The notes: generated by a model not told the origin, from the letters alone. DNA of 64,000 nt from Anastrepha obliqua (GCF_027943255.1 NC_072895.1:72170001-72234000), one strand, 5' to 3'; shown: positions 11,722 through 22,734, numbered from the stretch's first letter. Program-made: numbers and translations.

Positions 11722-12649
11722 GAGGGTGTTTTTTTTAGAGGTTAGGTTTTCAAGATGAAATAAAACGTATATAATTTAATGTTATGGCCAAGAATTTAGC
11801 TTTATTATAAAGATAAGGGTTTGCCATTATGTTTTAAAAATGATTTCGGGCAAGTGGCCGCCGCGGCTGGCTCGAATAAATTCCAGCCGAGAGGCCCAAT
11901 TTTCGACCACTTTTTGCAGCAATTGGGGCCGTATGTCAGCAATAACGCGCCGAATATTCTCTTCCAAGACGTCAATCGTCTCGGGCTTATCTGCGTAGAC
12001 AAGCGACTTCACATAGCCCCACAAGAAATAGTCCAGCGGTGTTATATCGCACGATCTTGGAGGCCACGCCAAAGGTCCACGTCGCGAGATAATGCGCTCA
12101 CCAAAAGTTTCCTTCAATAAATCGATTGTTGCGTTGGCTGTATGGCATGTAGCGCCGTCTTGTTGGAACCAAAGGTCGTCCACATCAACATCGTCCAATT
12201 CAGGCACGAAAAAGTCATTAATTATGGCTCTATAGCGCTCTCCATTGACTGTAACATTATGGCCGGCTTCATTTTTAAAGAAATATGGACCAATGATTCC
12301 CTCTGCCCATAGAACACACCAAACAGTGACTTTTTGAGGATGTAACGGCGTCTCAGCGATGGCTTGTGGATTATGTTCACTCCAAATGCGACAATTTTGC
12401 TTATTGACATACCCATTCAACCAAAAGTGAGCTTCATCGCTGAACAAAATTTTCTTCGATGCGTCGCGCGAACCGAACCATTATTTTCGTAATAAATTTG
12501 CACGATTTGCAAACGTTGTTCAGGTGTAAGTCTATTCATAATGAAATGGCAAACCAAACTGAGCATAAATCAAGTGACAGCTGTCAAAAAGACCATCTAC
12601 GAAAAAAGTAGTGCCAACTTGAAAACCTAACCTCTAAAAAAACACCCTT
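11722..12649 (-). mobile_element. rosa-like DD41D mariner, internally deleted, with TIRs
   Basis: Terminal inverted repeats of about 31 bp (GTGTTTTTTTTAGAGGTTAG at the left, one T fewer at the right) are nearly perfect and flanked by TA at 11720-11721 and 12650-12651. The minus-strand frame 12447-11827 (206 codons) holds most of the catalytic domain: FSDEAHF (first Asp), FQQDGATCH (second), RSCDITPLDYF (third). The last two are separated by 41 residues, the spacing of rosa-type elements. The true start (MNRLTPEQRLQIVQ) is visible at about 12541, but after GSVRATHR the sequence jumps straight to KILFSDEAHF in another frame. An internal deletion has therefore removed the DNA-binding region. Non-autonomous, at 928 bp. 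Confidence 0.92.
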
Positions 12650-12651
12650 TA

Positions 12652-13281
12652 CAACAATTTTGCAATAAGTTTGCAATGTTTCCCAAGCGTAAAGGGACCC
12701 ATATCATTCAAATATGATACTGGCTTTATTTCAAGACATGTAAGGGTTACCCTTTAAGGGTTAAAGGCAAGTATTTAATTCGAACGCCTTAGAATACACA
12801 GGGAGATTGTCAATATCTTGCATAATCCTTGCACAGTGTAAAAATTGTAAAGTTTTCAAAAACAAAAATTCCAATACATTCAAAAATTCCTTCCCCTTTA
12901 CCTACACTTACGCACTATACCCATATCTTTCCATGCAACGGCGCGTACAAGAAGTCAAATGCGACTCTGTCCTAACTTTTTATTGTTGTTTATTTTAAGA
13001 TTACTACAATTCTGCAAAATAAGTGCATATTCGGCAATTAAGCAAGACTTAGAGAATCGCCATAATATAAGTTTATTTTTCCATATTCTAGAACTATAGG
13101 CAACGTTTAAATTTCTTATTTACTCATCGGTAAGTTACTTAAAAATCGACTGCAAAGTTTCCATTAAAATCTCGGATAAACAAGAAAACGACTCGATATA
13201 AGCGTGGTAAAATGTAGGTGGTCATTACGACTTTATAGGTATTCCGGTATTAATTAATATGTGAGACAGGAAATTCGAAAC
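12652..13281. other. AT-rich sequence, nothing recognised
   Basis: No convincing ORF; a small 63-codon frame (12807-12998) has no motif. Confidence 0.4.
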
Positions 13282-14282
13282 AATGAAATTTGTGAAGTTT
13301 ACGGAGACGATGCTGTATCAGTTCGTGTAGCACAACAATGGTTCGCTCGCTTCTATTCTGGAAATTTCGATGTGAAAGATGCACCTCGCTCCGGTCGACC
13401 TATCGTTGAAAAAGTCGATGAAATTATGGAAAAGATTGATCACATAAGCTGTCATGACATCGCCAAGACACTAAACATTCATCATCAAACGGTTTTGAAC
13501 CATTTAAAAAAGGCTGGTTACAAAAAGAAGCTCGATGTTTGGGTACCACATGAATTGTCTGTGAAAAATTTAATGGACCGAATCAAGATCTGCGATTCTT
13601 TGCTGAAACGAAATGAAATCGAACCATTTCTGAAGCGAGTGGTAACAGGAGACGAAAAGTGGATCAAATACGAAAATAATGTGCGAAAAAGATCATGGTG
13701 CAAGGGTGGTGAACCTCAACAAATGGTCGCAAAGCCAGGATTGACGCCTCGAAAGGTTATGCTGTGTGTTTGGTGGGATTGGAAAGGAATCATCCACTAT
13801 GAGCTGCTCCAGCCTGCTCTAACGATTGATTCTACACTTTACTGTCAACAACTGATGAGATTGAAGCAAGCAATCGACAAAAACGGCCAGAACTGATCAG
13901 CAGAAAGGGCGTCGTCTTCCATCAGAACAACGCCAGGCCACACACATCTTTGATGACTCGGCAAAAACTGGGAGAGCTTAGCTGGGAAATTTTGATACAT
14001 CCACCATATAGCCCTGACCTTGCACCATCGGACTACCATTTGTTTCGGTCAATGCAGAACTCCCTTAATGGAGTAAAGTTGGCTTCAAGAGAAGCCTGTG
14101 AAAATTACTTGTCGTAGTTTTTCGCCGAGAAACCACAAAAGTTTTACACTGATGGAATACTGTCTCTAGAAGAAAAATGGCAAAAGGTACTCGACCAAAA
14201 TGGTACATATTTGGTTTACTAAAGTTCATTATAAATATAAAAAAAAATGAGATGAAGTTTGATTAGAAATACGAATACCCAA
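13282..14282 (+). mobile_element. 5'-truncated mariner (DD34D), copy 1
   Basis: Plus strand. Similarity to copy 2 (28.4 kb) begins at about 13282, so the 5' terminal repeat and first codons are missing. The frame 13261-13896 carries the helix-turn-helix (HDIAKTLNIHHQTVLNHLKK), WVPHELSVKNL and VTGDEKWIKY (first Asp). A 1-base deletion in an A run at about 13889 shifts the frame to a stop. The remainder reads on in the next frame: HQNNARPH, where Asn at 13926-13928 replaces the second catalytic Asp, then YSPDLAPSDYHLF. The right end has lost most of its terminal repeat. Defective twice over. Confidence 0.9.
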
Positions 14283-14628
14283 TATATAATACCTTTCTTT
14301 GTAATAATTATGATTGGAGTCGTTACCTTCTGTACTGGATTGGGATCAAACTAAAGCTAGTATATTCGAAATATATTCACATGTTTTCATAATAAAATAA
14401 ATTTTCAAATTTAAAGGAGGTAGATTCAGGGGTAGTGTTTTCGATTTTGTCTGGTTACTTCGCAAGTGTGTTCCATAACCGATTTGCTATTGGATTTTCC
14501 ATCGAGAGAGATCGGCCCCTTCCCTTGCTAGCTCAGATTGAGAGCAAAGAAAATTTCAAAGTTAGTGATTCTGTGAAGTTATTTTTTCTTTTGTTATATA
14601 ATTCATAATCAGTTTTTGAAACAGCATT
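14283..14628. other. 3' flank of the 14.6-kb gene
   Basis: AT-rich, with no ORF. It holds the presumed 3' UTR of the minus-strand gene whose stop lies at 14629. Confidence 0.4.
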
Positions 14629-14865
14629 TTAATATCGACATCCATATTGAGGGTAACCACCAGCATACGCGTTAGATAACGAAGATGCGGATGCAGTAGC
14701 ACCTGCTCCATAATCGCGTTTATGACGCAGGAGCTCGGCCATGTCCTCCGACATTAAACGCAAAGGATTCACAGTGATCTCTTCTATGTGCTCGAGTGTT
14801 GGATATGGATAGCATTGCATCGAAGCGATGAGTGCCAGAAAGAATGGGAAGATCAGGATGTTCAT
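14629..14865 (-). CDS. Secreted small precursor with Ala/Ser/Gly mature part
   Basis: Encodes 78 residues, the shortest of the group. A signal peptide covers about 1-18 (MNILIFPFFLALIASMQC). The acidic propeptide contains HIEEITVNPLRLMSEDM. RHKR at 47-50 is a good furin site (R-x-K-R). The mature part, 51-78, is DYGAGATASAS followed by NAYAGGYPQYGCRY with a single Cys. The propeptide resembles those of the 8.1- and 18.5-kb genes in having a VxxPL motif followed by acidic residues. Intronless. Function unknown; a short Gly/Ala/Ser secreted peptide fits cuticular or defence roles equally well. Confidence 0.78.
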   Translation of the reverse strand: MNILIFPFFLALIASMQCYPYPTLEHIEEITVNPLRLMSEDMAELLRHKRDYGAGATASASSLSNAYAGGYPQYGCRY

Positions 14866-15018
14866 TTGGTTTGTTGTCTTTTTTTCCCAACTAATAAAAT
14901 AATGAAGTTTGTAAGTGCTTCTCTGCGTTAATTATTGGCTTAATACGGCTTGTTTGCGAAGTTCTGCAGTGAAAAACTTTTAAAATTATTCTGCTGCTGT
15001 AAGTGCGCCGACAGTCAA

Positions 15019-15025
15019 TTATATA
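15019..15025 (-). promoter_or_regulatory. TATA box of the 14.6-kb gene
   Basis: The minus strand reads TATATAA about 155 bp upstream of the ATG at 14865, so the 5' UTR would be about 125 bases. Confidence 0.45.
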
Positions 15026-15029
15026 CTTA

Positions 15030-15364
15030 TTGCAGCCCTGGGAAAATTTATTCCAGAAAATTCGAAATGTTAAGTTGTATTAATTACTCGTATTGAATTT
15101 TGAATTAAAAATAATAATTATTTTAAATTAAAGCTATTGTTTTTTCAAACTGGTATAATTACGCTTTCACTTTTTTGTAGCAGCTCAATGTGGTCAATGC
15201 GTAGCACTGTTTTTATGGCGTAACTGATTACAGATTTTAAAATATTGCACAACACTCAAACGTTTTTTTTGTATTAAGAGAACAATGCAGGTTTTAATTT
15301 ATAAAATACTTATACATTCTTTGTAAATAGAAAAATCACAAGTAGACATTGTTTGGAAGCCTTG
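15030..15364. other. AT-rich sequence, nothing recognised
   Basis: No ORF or repeat boundary seen. Confidence 0.4.
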
Positions 15365-16150
15365 GTTTTTAAAAGATAGAAGGTGTTTCTAAGAAGTTAT
15401 AATTTTCAAACTGTTCGCGATAAGGTGGTTGAAGAGCCGTCCACCTCAACTCGTCGTCGTGCCCAACAATTGCACCTCTCACGCTCGTCGTTGGTGAACA
15501 TTATATATAAAGACTTGCATTGACACGCTTACAAAGTGCAATTGACTCAAGAACCAAAGCCTCTTGACCATTTCAAGCGTCAACAATGGTCAGAATGGTG
15601 GCAGGAAATGGCAACAGTGAATGACCAATTTTCGAAGAAAATCATCTCATCACACATTTTCACCTCAGTGGATTCGTCAATAAGGAGAATTGCCGCATTT
15701 GGGCGAATCATAATCCAAGAGTGATTGCCGAAAAACCAATGCACCCACAAAGAATGACTGTTTGGTGCGGTTTATGGGCCAGCGGCATCATTGGGCCGTA
15801 TTTTTTCCTAAATGAGGCCGGTCAGGCAGTTACTGTGAATAGTGTTCGCTATCGTGAGAGGATAACGAACTTTTTATGGCCTGAATTGGAAGGTATGGAT
15901 GTGGACGATATGCGGTTTCAACAGGACGGTGACACTTGTCACACATGGCTCTTGCGCGAAAAATTTGATTGCCGAATATTCTCACGTCGCGGCGATGTCA
16001 ATTAGCCGCCAATATCATGTGATTTGACACCGTTGGACTTCTTTCTTAGGGGTTATTTGAAAGAAAAGGTGTACGTCGATAAGCTAGCAATAATTCAAGA
16101 GCTAAAGGCTTAGATAATTCGGCACATTAACGGCATAGACCTCAATTATG
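15365..16150 (+). mobile_element. rosa-like DD41D mariner, truncated copy
   Basis: Begins with AGGTGTTTCTAAGAAGTTAT, a diverged version of the 11.7-kb terminal repeat. Plus-strand frames give STRRRAQQLHLSRSSL, VQLTQEPKPLDHF, CRIWANHNPRV and WCGLWASGIIGPYFFLNEAG, then FQQDGDTCHT with the second Asp and CDLTPLDFFL with the third. The stretch right after CHT is missing several codons, the frame changes at least three times, and the DNA-binding region is mostly absent. No right-hand terminal repeat was found. Confidence 0.82.
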
Positions 16151-17220
16151 CCTCAGCGTCATCCCACGCTTTTAACTCTAATTTGAATTACTCTATTTAT
16201 ATCTTAATTTTTGTTATAATTCTGTTCTGAGGTAGTTGACTATGGCTGATCGTTCCATTTGCTATTACTTCATTATAGGTCTTTTTGTCATTTAAATTTA
16301 TTTTCTACTTTTTAGTTCGATTAGCAATAAAAGCGTGTTTTTTAGTTTTTTTAAACTATTTTTTATTTTTAATATACTTATTCCATTGATCGTCCAATAA
16401 TTGTATATCGTCCCTCCAATCTTCTTGCGGAAACTCACCAAAATGTAATATTTTTTTAAGAATAGTTGTTAAATGCGGCACCAAATTTCCAAAGAGCTTT
16501 TCCATATGAAGTTTTTCGTATAAAGGTATATTAGTAAACATGGCCACCATTCACTGCGGCTCAATCAATTTGGGGATAAAATATTTCTCTTCGCGTAATT
16601 AATATATTTTTCGAATTTGAGCCAAATCGGGCTATAAATACGATTTTTAGATATATCTCGACCACCGCTCCTCCAACGAAAAATCCTACGATTTCCTTCT
16701 AATTGGCTAAAGACGAACTTATCCTGTGAGCTTGAACATACGCGAAAAAACGGCTAAATTTTTATCTATACGATATAGAGCATTCGTTCATCTGAGATGC
16801 CTATAGTGTCAGAAGTTTCACGCTTAGTCACAAACTATATCATACTCTTGCTTAATGATTTATGGTCTTGCTGTATTTTTCTACGTCCACTACGTACTGC
16901 TTGTTTTATGATCTACAATGCTTGTAGAACCCCTTTTAAACTCTAAAATCAACCAATGTATAGTCGGAAATAGAAAGCTTATAAAAGGGGGGTTAGCTCG
17001 AAATAAAACACAGGGTTCCTTATATCCTTGTACTGCTTGGGTTCTGCATAAAACCCCAGAATGGTGCCCGCAACTGGGTAGGCAATGGCTAATTTGGAAA
17101 AGTTCCTCATAAAATGGAAGACACATATCATAAATCGGGGGATGAGCCCGACCAAACATCCAACAAAGTAATAGTAAAATATGTATATAATAACCCTCCC
17201 TGTTAATGTGTTAATAAGTA
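16151..17220. other. Mostly unrecognised; possible SINE scrap
   Basis: A 64-codon minus-strand ORF (16550-16356) has a plausible composition (FGEFPQEDWRDDIQLLDDQW) but no family I recognise. At 17075-17165, GGCAATGGCTAATTTGG, AAGTTCCTCATAAAA and GAGCCCGACCAAACATCCAA resemble the SINE body, so a scrap may be present. Confidence 0.35.
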
Positions 17221-17690
17221 GTTATGTCGTGATGCAGAATCTGTTCCGGAACGCAAAAAATCCGACGAATATTGTGACACTGTCCTATATACAGAATTTA
17301 TTGAACAAGTGCAAGCGATCATTGACGAGGACCCTTCAAAATCAATTAGGGCCCTTGCGAATGAGCTTAATGTTTCTGATCTGAAATCCTACGTTGTGCG
17401 CAGAAGACAGTTCATGTCGGAGCAAACAGAGAGTTATGTGATCAAAATATCAAATCGGCTTCGAACAAAATTACCGAGCTTATGGCCGCCTAACACCCCG
17501 GACCTTAATCCCATAGATTACTACGTATGAGACGTAATTAGCGTAAAACCAATAAGCTCCCTCATAATATCATTACTTCTCTGAAGGCTTCAATTAATAC
17601 CGTTATTAATAATATGATTAAGAGAATTTGATTCGGGCACGGCTTGAGGAGGTCAATGCAGCTAATGGATATTTTATTAAATGAATTTTA
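17221..17690 (+). mobile_element. Tc1/mariner remnant with internal deletions
   Basis: Plus-strand frames read AIIDEDPSKSIRALANELNV (helix-turn-helix start), then SYVVRRRQFMSEQT, then WPPNTPDLNPIDYYV, which carries the third catalytic Asp. The segments between, including the first two Asp motifs, are missing. This looks like two internal deletions in one element. Terminal repeats not identified. Confidence 0.65.
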
Positions 17691-17796
17691 GATATATAAT
17701 ATAATAAGTTAATGTTGTGTACAAAATTCGTGAAATTTCATTAAATTCAAATTTCATTAAATTCAGTTCAAAATAAAAGCTGGTAAACCTACTCCG

Positions 17797-18090
17797 GGCG
17801 GCCGCCGTAGCCGAATGGGTTGGTCCGTGACTACCATTCGGAATTCGGAGATCGTTGGTTCGAATCTCCGTGAAACAACAAAATTAAGAAAAAGCTCTTT
17901 CCAATAGCGGTCGCCTCTCGGCAGGCAATGGCAAACCTCCGAGTGTGTTTCTGCCATGAAAAAGCTCCTCATAAAAAGATCCTCCTTTCAGAGTCGGCTT
18001 GAAACTGTAGGTCTCTCTATTTGTAGAGCAACATCCAGGTGCACGCCACAAATTGGAGAAAGAACTCGACCAAGCACATAAAAAGGGTGT
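17797..18090 (+). repeat. SINE copy, full length, tRNA-derived head
   Basis: The head GGCGGCCGCCGTAGCCGAAT contains an A-box-like TAGCCGAATGGGTTGG. GGTTCGAATCTC at 17857-17868 fits the RNA polymerase III B box. The body holds the landmarks shared by all copies: GGTCGCCTCTCGGCAGGCAA, CCTCCGAGTG, CATGAAAAAGCTCCTCATAA, and the CACAAATTGGAG...GGGTGTA tail. Copies at 40.6 and 63.4 kb align end to end with it. It would be transcribed from its internal promoter and moved by a partner LINE; the partner is unknown. Confidence 0.88.
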
Positions 18091-18450
18091 ATTACTCTCA
18101 AATGTCCTCGAATACCGTACGCACTCGTATATGCACGATGGTTATGATCGATTTGCAAATAATGCAGAATTAAAAAATGTTCAGATAAGGGTGCTTTAAA
18201 AAAAACGTAGCCTGAGCACTAATTTCTCTCATTAAAATGTCAGCAACAAATTAAAATTGTACCCAAAGCGTTTGAAATATATTATTAAAATCCGCTCAAT
18301 AAATCTACTTTGTACAATCCAGTTTTCTTTTATACATTCCAATGCACACATGCCGATGAATTCCATGCTTGTTACATCATATTTTTTTTGTCGTAATATA
18401 AAACATAACATTACTTATATCTTGAAAGCAGCTCATCACTTTTATACACT
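18091..18450. other. 3' flank of the 18.5-kb gene
   Basis: AT-rich; no ORF that I trust. A TTTATT (minus AATAAA) overlaps the stop region at about 18449. Confidence 0.4.
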
Positions 18451-18795
18451 TTATTTGCCGTATTTGTTGTAGCCACCAGAACTGGCTGAAGCTTGGGCGC
18501 TGGCACTAGCACTAGCACTGGAATAACCACCATAGCCGCCACCGCCACCGCCACCGCCATTATAGCCTCTGTTGCCACCACCACCATTATAACCTCCGTA
18601 ACCACCTCCACCACGGCCGCCGCCACCACAACAACCAGGACCAGAACCACGCGCTTCTCGTACATGATCGGAGTCCGCATCCGCAAGCAATGGCACGTTC
18701 ACCGTATCTAACGTTTCTTGCTGATCAGCACCTGGACTGGGATAGGCATAAGCCAAAGCAAAGAATGCCAAAAGGATTGCTAGAACCAACTTCAT
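18451..18795 (-). CDS. Secreted Gly/Ser-rich peptide precursor
   Basis: Encodes 114 residues. The signal peptide is residues 1-17 (MKLVLAILLAFFALAYA). An acidic propeptide (ETLDTVNVPLLADADSDHV) leads to REAR at 46-49, an R-x-x-R site. The mature part, 50-114, begins GSGPGCCGGGG with a Cys pair, continues through GGYNGGGG and NRGYNGGGG repeats, then an alternating Ser-Ala run at 92-105 and ends YNKYGK. ATG context CCGAGAATGAA, as at the 10.9-kb gene. Intronless. The Ser-Ala and Gly runs recall cuticle or eggshell-type structural proteins; Gly-rich antimicrobial peptides are an alternative. Confidence 0.87.
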   Translation of the reverse strand: MKLVLAILLAFFALAYAYPSPGADQQETLDTVNVPLLADADSDHVREARGSGPGCCGGGGRGGGGYGGYNGGGGNRGYNGGGGGGGGYGGYSSASASASAQASASSGGYNKYGK

Positions 18796-18898
18796 TCTCG
18801 GTAGTAAATTTCAATAATGGTGATATGCGAAAAATTCTTAGTTGTAGACGAAGCAAATACAAATCTACTTTGATCCCTCTAAGTTGCATATCTTCGAA

Positions 18899-18904
18899 TT
18901 TATA
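18899..18904 (-). promoter_or_regulatory. TATA box of the 18.5-kb gene
   Basis: The minus strand reads GTATAAATTC about 105 bp upstream of the ATG at 18795. Confidence 0.55.
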
Positions 18905-18909
18905 CTAAT

Positions 18910-19282
18910 TTCTTCCATGGTGCTCATAGAACTTTCAGCTCATAGTTTCCCCTGGGCGAGCAATTAATCATTCGAAAAAGATTGCTAACTCATAAAACAG
19001 CGTAAGTGAATGTGTTTGTTGATTTGTGAGTGTGTATGCTATTGAATTGAGTTATAATTAATGGTAAGTATACTTAAAAAATTGCTCAACAGATTTTGCG
19101 GGGATCTGAAGTGGAGCTACATACATATGTACATATTAAAAGATCCCCGAAAGTTTTGTTCAACACCCAGACTGCTATGTTTGAGAATTAAAAAATTAAA
19201 AACAATAGTTGAATTTTTAATAGAAAATTAAGCAAACTCATTACAAGCCAATGCCGACACTGGCCAACGAAAATTTTATATA
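18910..19282. other. AT-rich sequence, nothing recognised
   Basis: Contains a CATACATATGTACATA motif near 19120 of the kind common in fly intergenic DNA; no gene seen. Confidence 0.4.
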
Positions 19283-20550
19283 TGAATAAGTTCGTGCGGT
19301 TTTTTTTCGAAATTTGAAACTTTATTGACGTAAAATGGTTACAAATTTAATATTCAAAGTATTGTCCATCGCTTGCTACTACTTTTTCCCATCTTTCTGG
19401 CAATTCACGGATTCCCTTTGTGAAAAATTCGGTCGGTTTTGCCGCAATCCACGAATCGATCCATTTTTTGACTTCATCGTAATTACGGAAGTACTGGTCA
19501 GCCAGGCCATGTTGCATCGATCGGAAGAGATAGTAATGGGATGGCGCAAGGTCTGGACTATACGGCGGGTGGGGTAGGACATCCCATTTGAGCGTTTCTA
19601 AGTATGTTTTGACCACTTGTGCAACATGTGGCCGAGCATTGTCATGTTGCAAAATAACTTTGTCGTGTCTATCGGCGTATTGCGGCCGTTTTTCTCGCAG
19701 TGCTCGGCTCAAACGCATCAATTGTCGTCGGTAGACATCCCCCGTAATCGTTTCATTCGGTTTCAGTAGCTCATAATACACAACACCCAGCTGGTCCCAC
19801 CAGATACACAGCATAACCTTCAGGCCATGAATATTCTGCGCCGACGTCGATGTTGAAGCATGGCCAGGGTATCCATACGTTGCCCGACGTTTTGGATTGT
19901 CGTAATGGACCCACTTTTCATCGCCAGTCACAATTCGATGCAAAAAACCCTTTCTTTTGTGCCGTTGAAGCAGTTGTTCGCATGCCATAAAACGGCGTTC
20001 AACGTCTCTTGGCTTCAATTCATACGGCACCCAATGGCCTACCTTTCGGATCATTCCCATGGCTTTTAAACGTTTGGAAATGGTTGATTGATCAACTCCC
20101 AAAGTTTTTGCAACCTCTTCTTGCGTTTGAGCCGGATATTGATCGAGCAATTCCTCCAATTCGGTATCCATGAACTTTGGCGGCGCACCCTCGCGTTCTT
20201 CGTCTTCCAAGCCAAAATCACCACTTTTAAAGCGTGCAAACCACTTCTGGCACGTTCGCTCAGCTAGAGCATGCTCACCATAAACTTCCACCAAGATACG
20301 ATGACTTTCGGCTGCTTTTTTCTTCATATTAAAATAATGAAGAAGAATTCCCCGCAAAAACACATTATTTGGCACGAAATTCGACATTTTCAAGTGTGGT
20401 AAAAATATCGTTGTTTACGCTTCAAATAAAAAACTTATACTGACGTTTGTGCCTTACGACAGTAGCTCTCCAATGAATGTTTGGAAATGTGGATCGATGG
20501 AATAATAATCAAGTTACGCCATCTGTTGTAAAACCGCACGAACTTATTCA
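19283..20550 (-). mobile_element. Complete Mos1-like mariner with TIRs
   Basis: A 1268-bp element whose ends share TGAATAAGTTCGTGCGGTTT as inverted repeats. They are flanked by TA at 19281-19282 and 20551-20552. It holds one long transposase frame and short untranslated ends, close to the 1.3 kb usual for mariner. This is the best preserved transposon in the window. Confidence 0.93.
19347..20393 (-). CDS. mariner transposase, Mos1-like, intact frame but Asp to His at third catalytic site
   Basis: An uninterrupted 348-residue transposase, the usual mariner length. N-terminal helix-turn-helix regions fall at about 1-115 (AAESHRILVEVYGE; KSGDFGLEDEE; TQEEVAKTLGVDQSTISKRL). The linker is WVPYELKPRD at 121-130. 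Catalytic Asp158 is in VTGDEKW and Asp251 in QHDNARPH. The third residue of the DD34D triad, normally Asp in APSDY, is His286 (codon CAT, 19536-19538; one base from GAT). Mariner cut-and-paste chemistry needs all three acidic residues, so the protein could probably bind its ends but not cleave. Start: first ATG of the frame, before the conserved SNFVPN motif. Confidence 0.93.
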   Translation of the reverse strand: MKMSNFVPNNVFLRGILLHYFNMKKKAAESHRILVEVYGEHALAERTCQKWFARFKSGDFGLEDEEREGAPPKFMDTELEELLDQYPAQTQEEVAKTLGVDQSTISKRLKAMGMIRKVGHWVPYELKPRDVERRFMACEQLLQRHKRKGFLHRIVTGDEKWVHYDNPKRRATYGYPGHASTSTSAQNIHGLKVMLCIWWDQLGVVYYELLKPNETITGDVYRRQLMRLSRALREKRPQYADRHDKVILQHDNARPHVAQVVKTYLETLKWDVLPHPPYSPDLAPSHYYLFRSMQHGLADQYFRNYDEVKKWIDSWIAAKPTEFFTKGIRELPERWEKVVASDGQYFEY

Positions 20551-20569
20551 TAGTCCTATTATTACATTT

Positions 20570-20815
20570 TATTTCTTTCTGCACACAGCAGGGTCGTTCC
20601 TCACATTTAACTTCGAATTGGACTCTCTCTGTACCTTAATATACAATTGAGCAACTGAGTGAGCGTAATGAAGCGAATAAATGCCAAGCTCAAGTCCGCT
20701 AGGCATTCGAGAAAGTAGGTAATTGTGCAGACAACTGTGTCGCATCTTGCCTAAAGCAGGACAGTGACAAAGGTAGTGTTCTATAGCCCACACTTCCGTC
20801 TCGTCTCTATAGTAG
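20570..20815 (-). mobile_element. Non-LTR retrotransposon C-terminal scrap
   Basis: The minus-strand frame 20793-20569 reads WAIEHYLCHCPALGKMRHSC, the His/Cys finger found at the end of ORF2 in many insect non-LTR elements. It is followed by LHNYLLSRMP. Only this last piece remains. Confidence 0.6.
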
Positions 20816-22734
20816 CATCAAAAATCATTATGCAAAATCCACTCTCCTTATATGTATATATCCCGTATAGACAATGTTCGTTCAGTTATTACTCCAATCA
20901 TCGTAAGAATTTAAGTTCGAGGTACTTTAAGGGGTAGGAATATCAGTGATAAGCCTGATTTACCTGGTTTCGTCAAAAGTTTGTTGCCAAAGGGTCTTTA
21001 AACATGCTTGGTCCCCAGCTCAGTTTACCAGATACAGCCCATGGGCCATGAACCCAAACAACGGCACATGCATATCATGGCTAACTCGTTCCATATTCAA
21101 TTGCTACTCTCGAGTATTTTTGATTACATAGAATTCGACTTATTTATTGGGGGAAAAATAAAGATAAGAAAAAGAAATGTAAGGAAATAGAAGAAGAAGA
21201 GTTTAGTTATTGTTACCTTCGAAGAAGTATTATTTGATTTCAGAGATTTAATAGCTACTTCACAGTCGGAAATTTATTTTGGACAAATAATTAACTGAAA
21301 AGTCAGTCAATTCAAGTAGACAAAAAAAGCAACAAGAAAAGAAAATAAAGTAAAACTCTATAAATAAAGGAATCAGAATCAGAATCATATTTTAATTTAA
21401 GCACATGAATATACAAAATATATCAGAAAAAATAAAGAGCTAGTGCTCAATATTTGTAATATTTACTGGATTGTGATAAATAAAGAAATAAAATGTTTGT
21501 TACTTTTCATGACGAAAATCCCAATTAATCATTAAATGCAGAAAACAAAATAATAAATGTGTAGACTTGTGTGATACATACTTCTGTAAGAATAGAAGAA
21601 TGATGTATACTCTAGGTCAGACAAAAGCTTGAGAAATGTACGATTGACTATGTATGAATGTACGCATGTATGTATGTACATATATGCCTGTAATATGAAG
21701 TTAAGTTAATAATTCTTACTTCTTATATTTCCATGGACGTCATTAGTAGTAGTTTATTACTGAAATCTTCATCAATAAAAATATTTGTGCCACCGTATGT
21801 TTTCTCTTTCGCTACCAGAGCCATTGGAAGAAGCGCGGCACAACATTGTTTCATTATAGAGAAAAAAGAATTCAGTAATGGGATTGGATTAGTAGTTAAA
21901 GTGGAACAAGTTACCTATTTCGGGCTAAAATCGAAATTCATAAAGACAAAAATGTTTCCTTTTAAGTACCAAGTCTACCAAGAATTACTAGCGTGCGCAT
22001 GACAGTCTGTTCTACGTTGTCGAAACGACCCGGGCTTATATCCGACCAAGGAATTACACTCCGGCAGCATTCCACATATACTTATGAGGAATATTTGTAC
22101 TGTTACAATAACAAAAATGACAAATTCGTCTTTCCTTATTACAAATATTCGTCTAAAGAAAATCTACGTTTATATAATTCTTTATGAAAACACGAAACAT
22201 TTTTCATTTCATAACCGTACATGAAATACATCCTTCCTTACATCCTGGATTTTTACACCGTGTTGATTGAATTTTATTATCATGTTCTGTGGCACTACAG
22301 CCAGAAATATCTTCATATGCAACCTTTGCAGACATTTGTACCAATGAATATTGAATTCTGATGTTTTCCCCTTTTTTTCAAGAAGAAGTTTTTAGTTGCG
22401 TTGTGTTTCTTGCACCCAATCACTGTCATTTGCTCTGCAGTGGGATCTGAAAAATATTCACACTGTTTGCAGAGTTTGTTAGAGCCATGCAAAAAATGCA
22501 GCAGTTTTTTTAATGCTAAGTTTGTAGAAGAGCTCCAAAATAGCTTGTATTAGTTTGATGTTGAGTAGTTTTTGAAAATAACATTTTTATTATTACATGG
22601 AATCTACCAAAGTTACGCACTTTTAAATGTTCAACATATTGCAAAAATTTATAGAAAGTGCTAAATTCAGTCGGGGCAACCGCGCACAATTTAGTAGAAA
22701 TAAAATTGTGGTGACTGCTAACTTTGGGAATCTA
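20816..22734. other. AT-rich sequence, nothing recognised
   Basis: No coding signal that I trust. A phrase near 22010-22080 (CCCGGGCTTATATCCGACCA, then GGCAGCATTCC) is less AT-rich than its surroundings and may be part of an unidentified repeat. Confidence 0.4.

Noticed and set aside
17797..17870. Possible tRNA gene (A and B boxes)
   Set aside because: The same head is repeated in about nine copies, always followed by the same body and tail, so it is a SINE head, not a functional tRNA.
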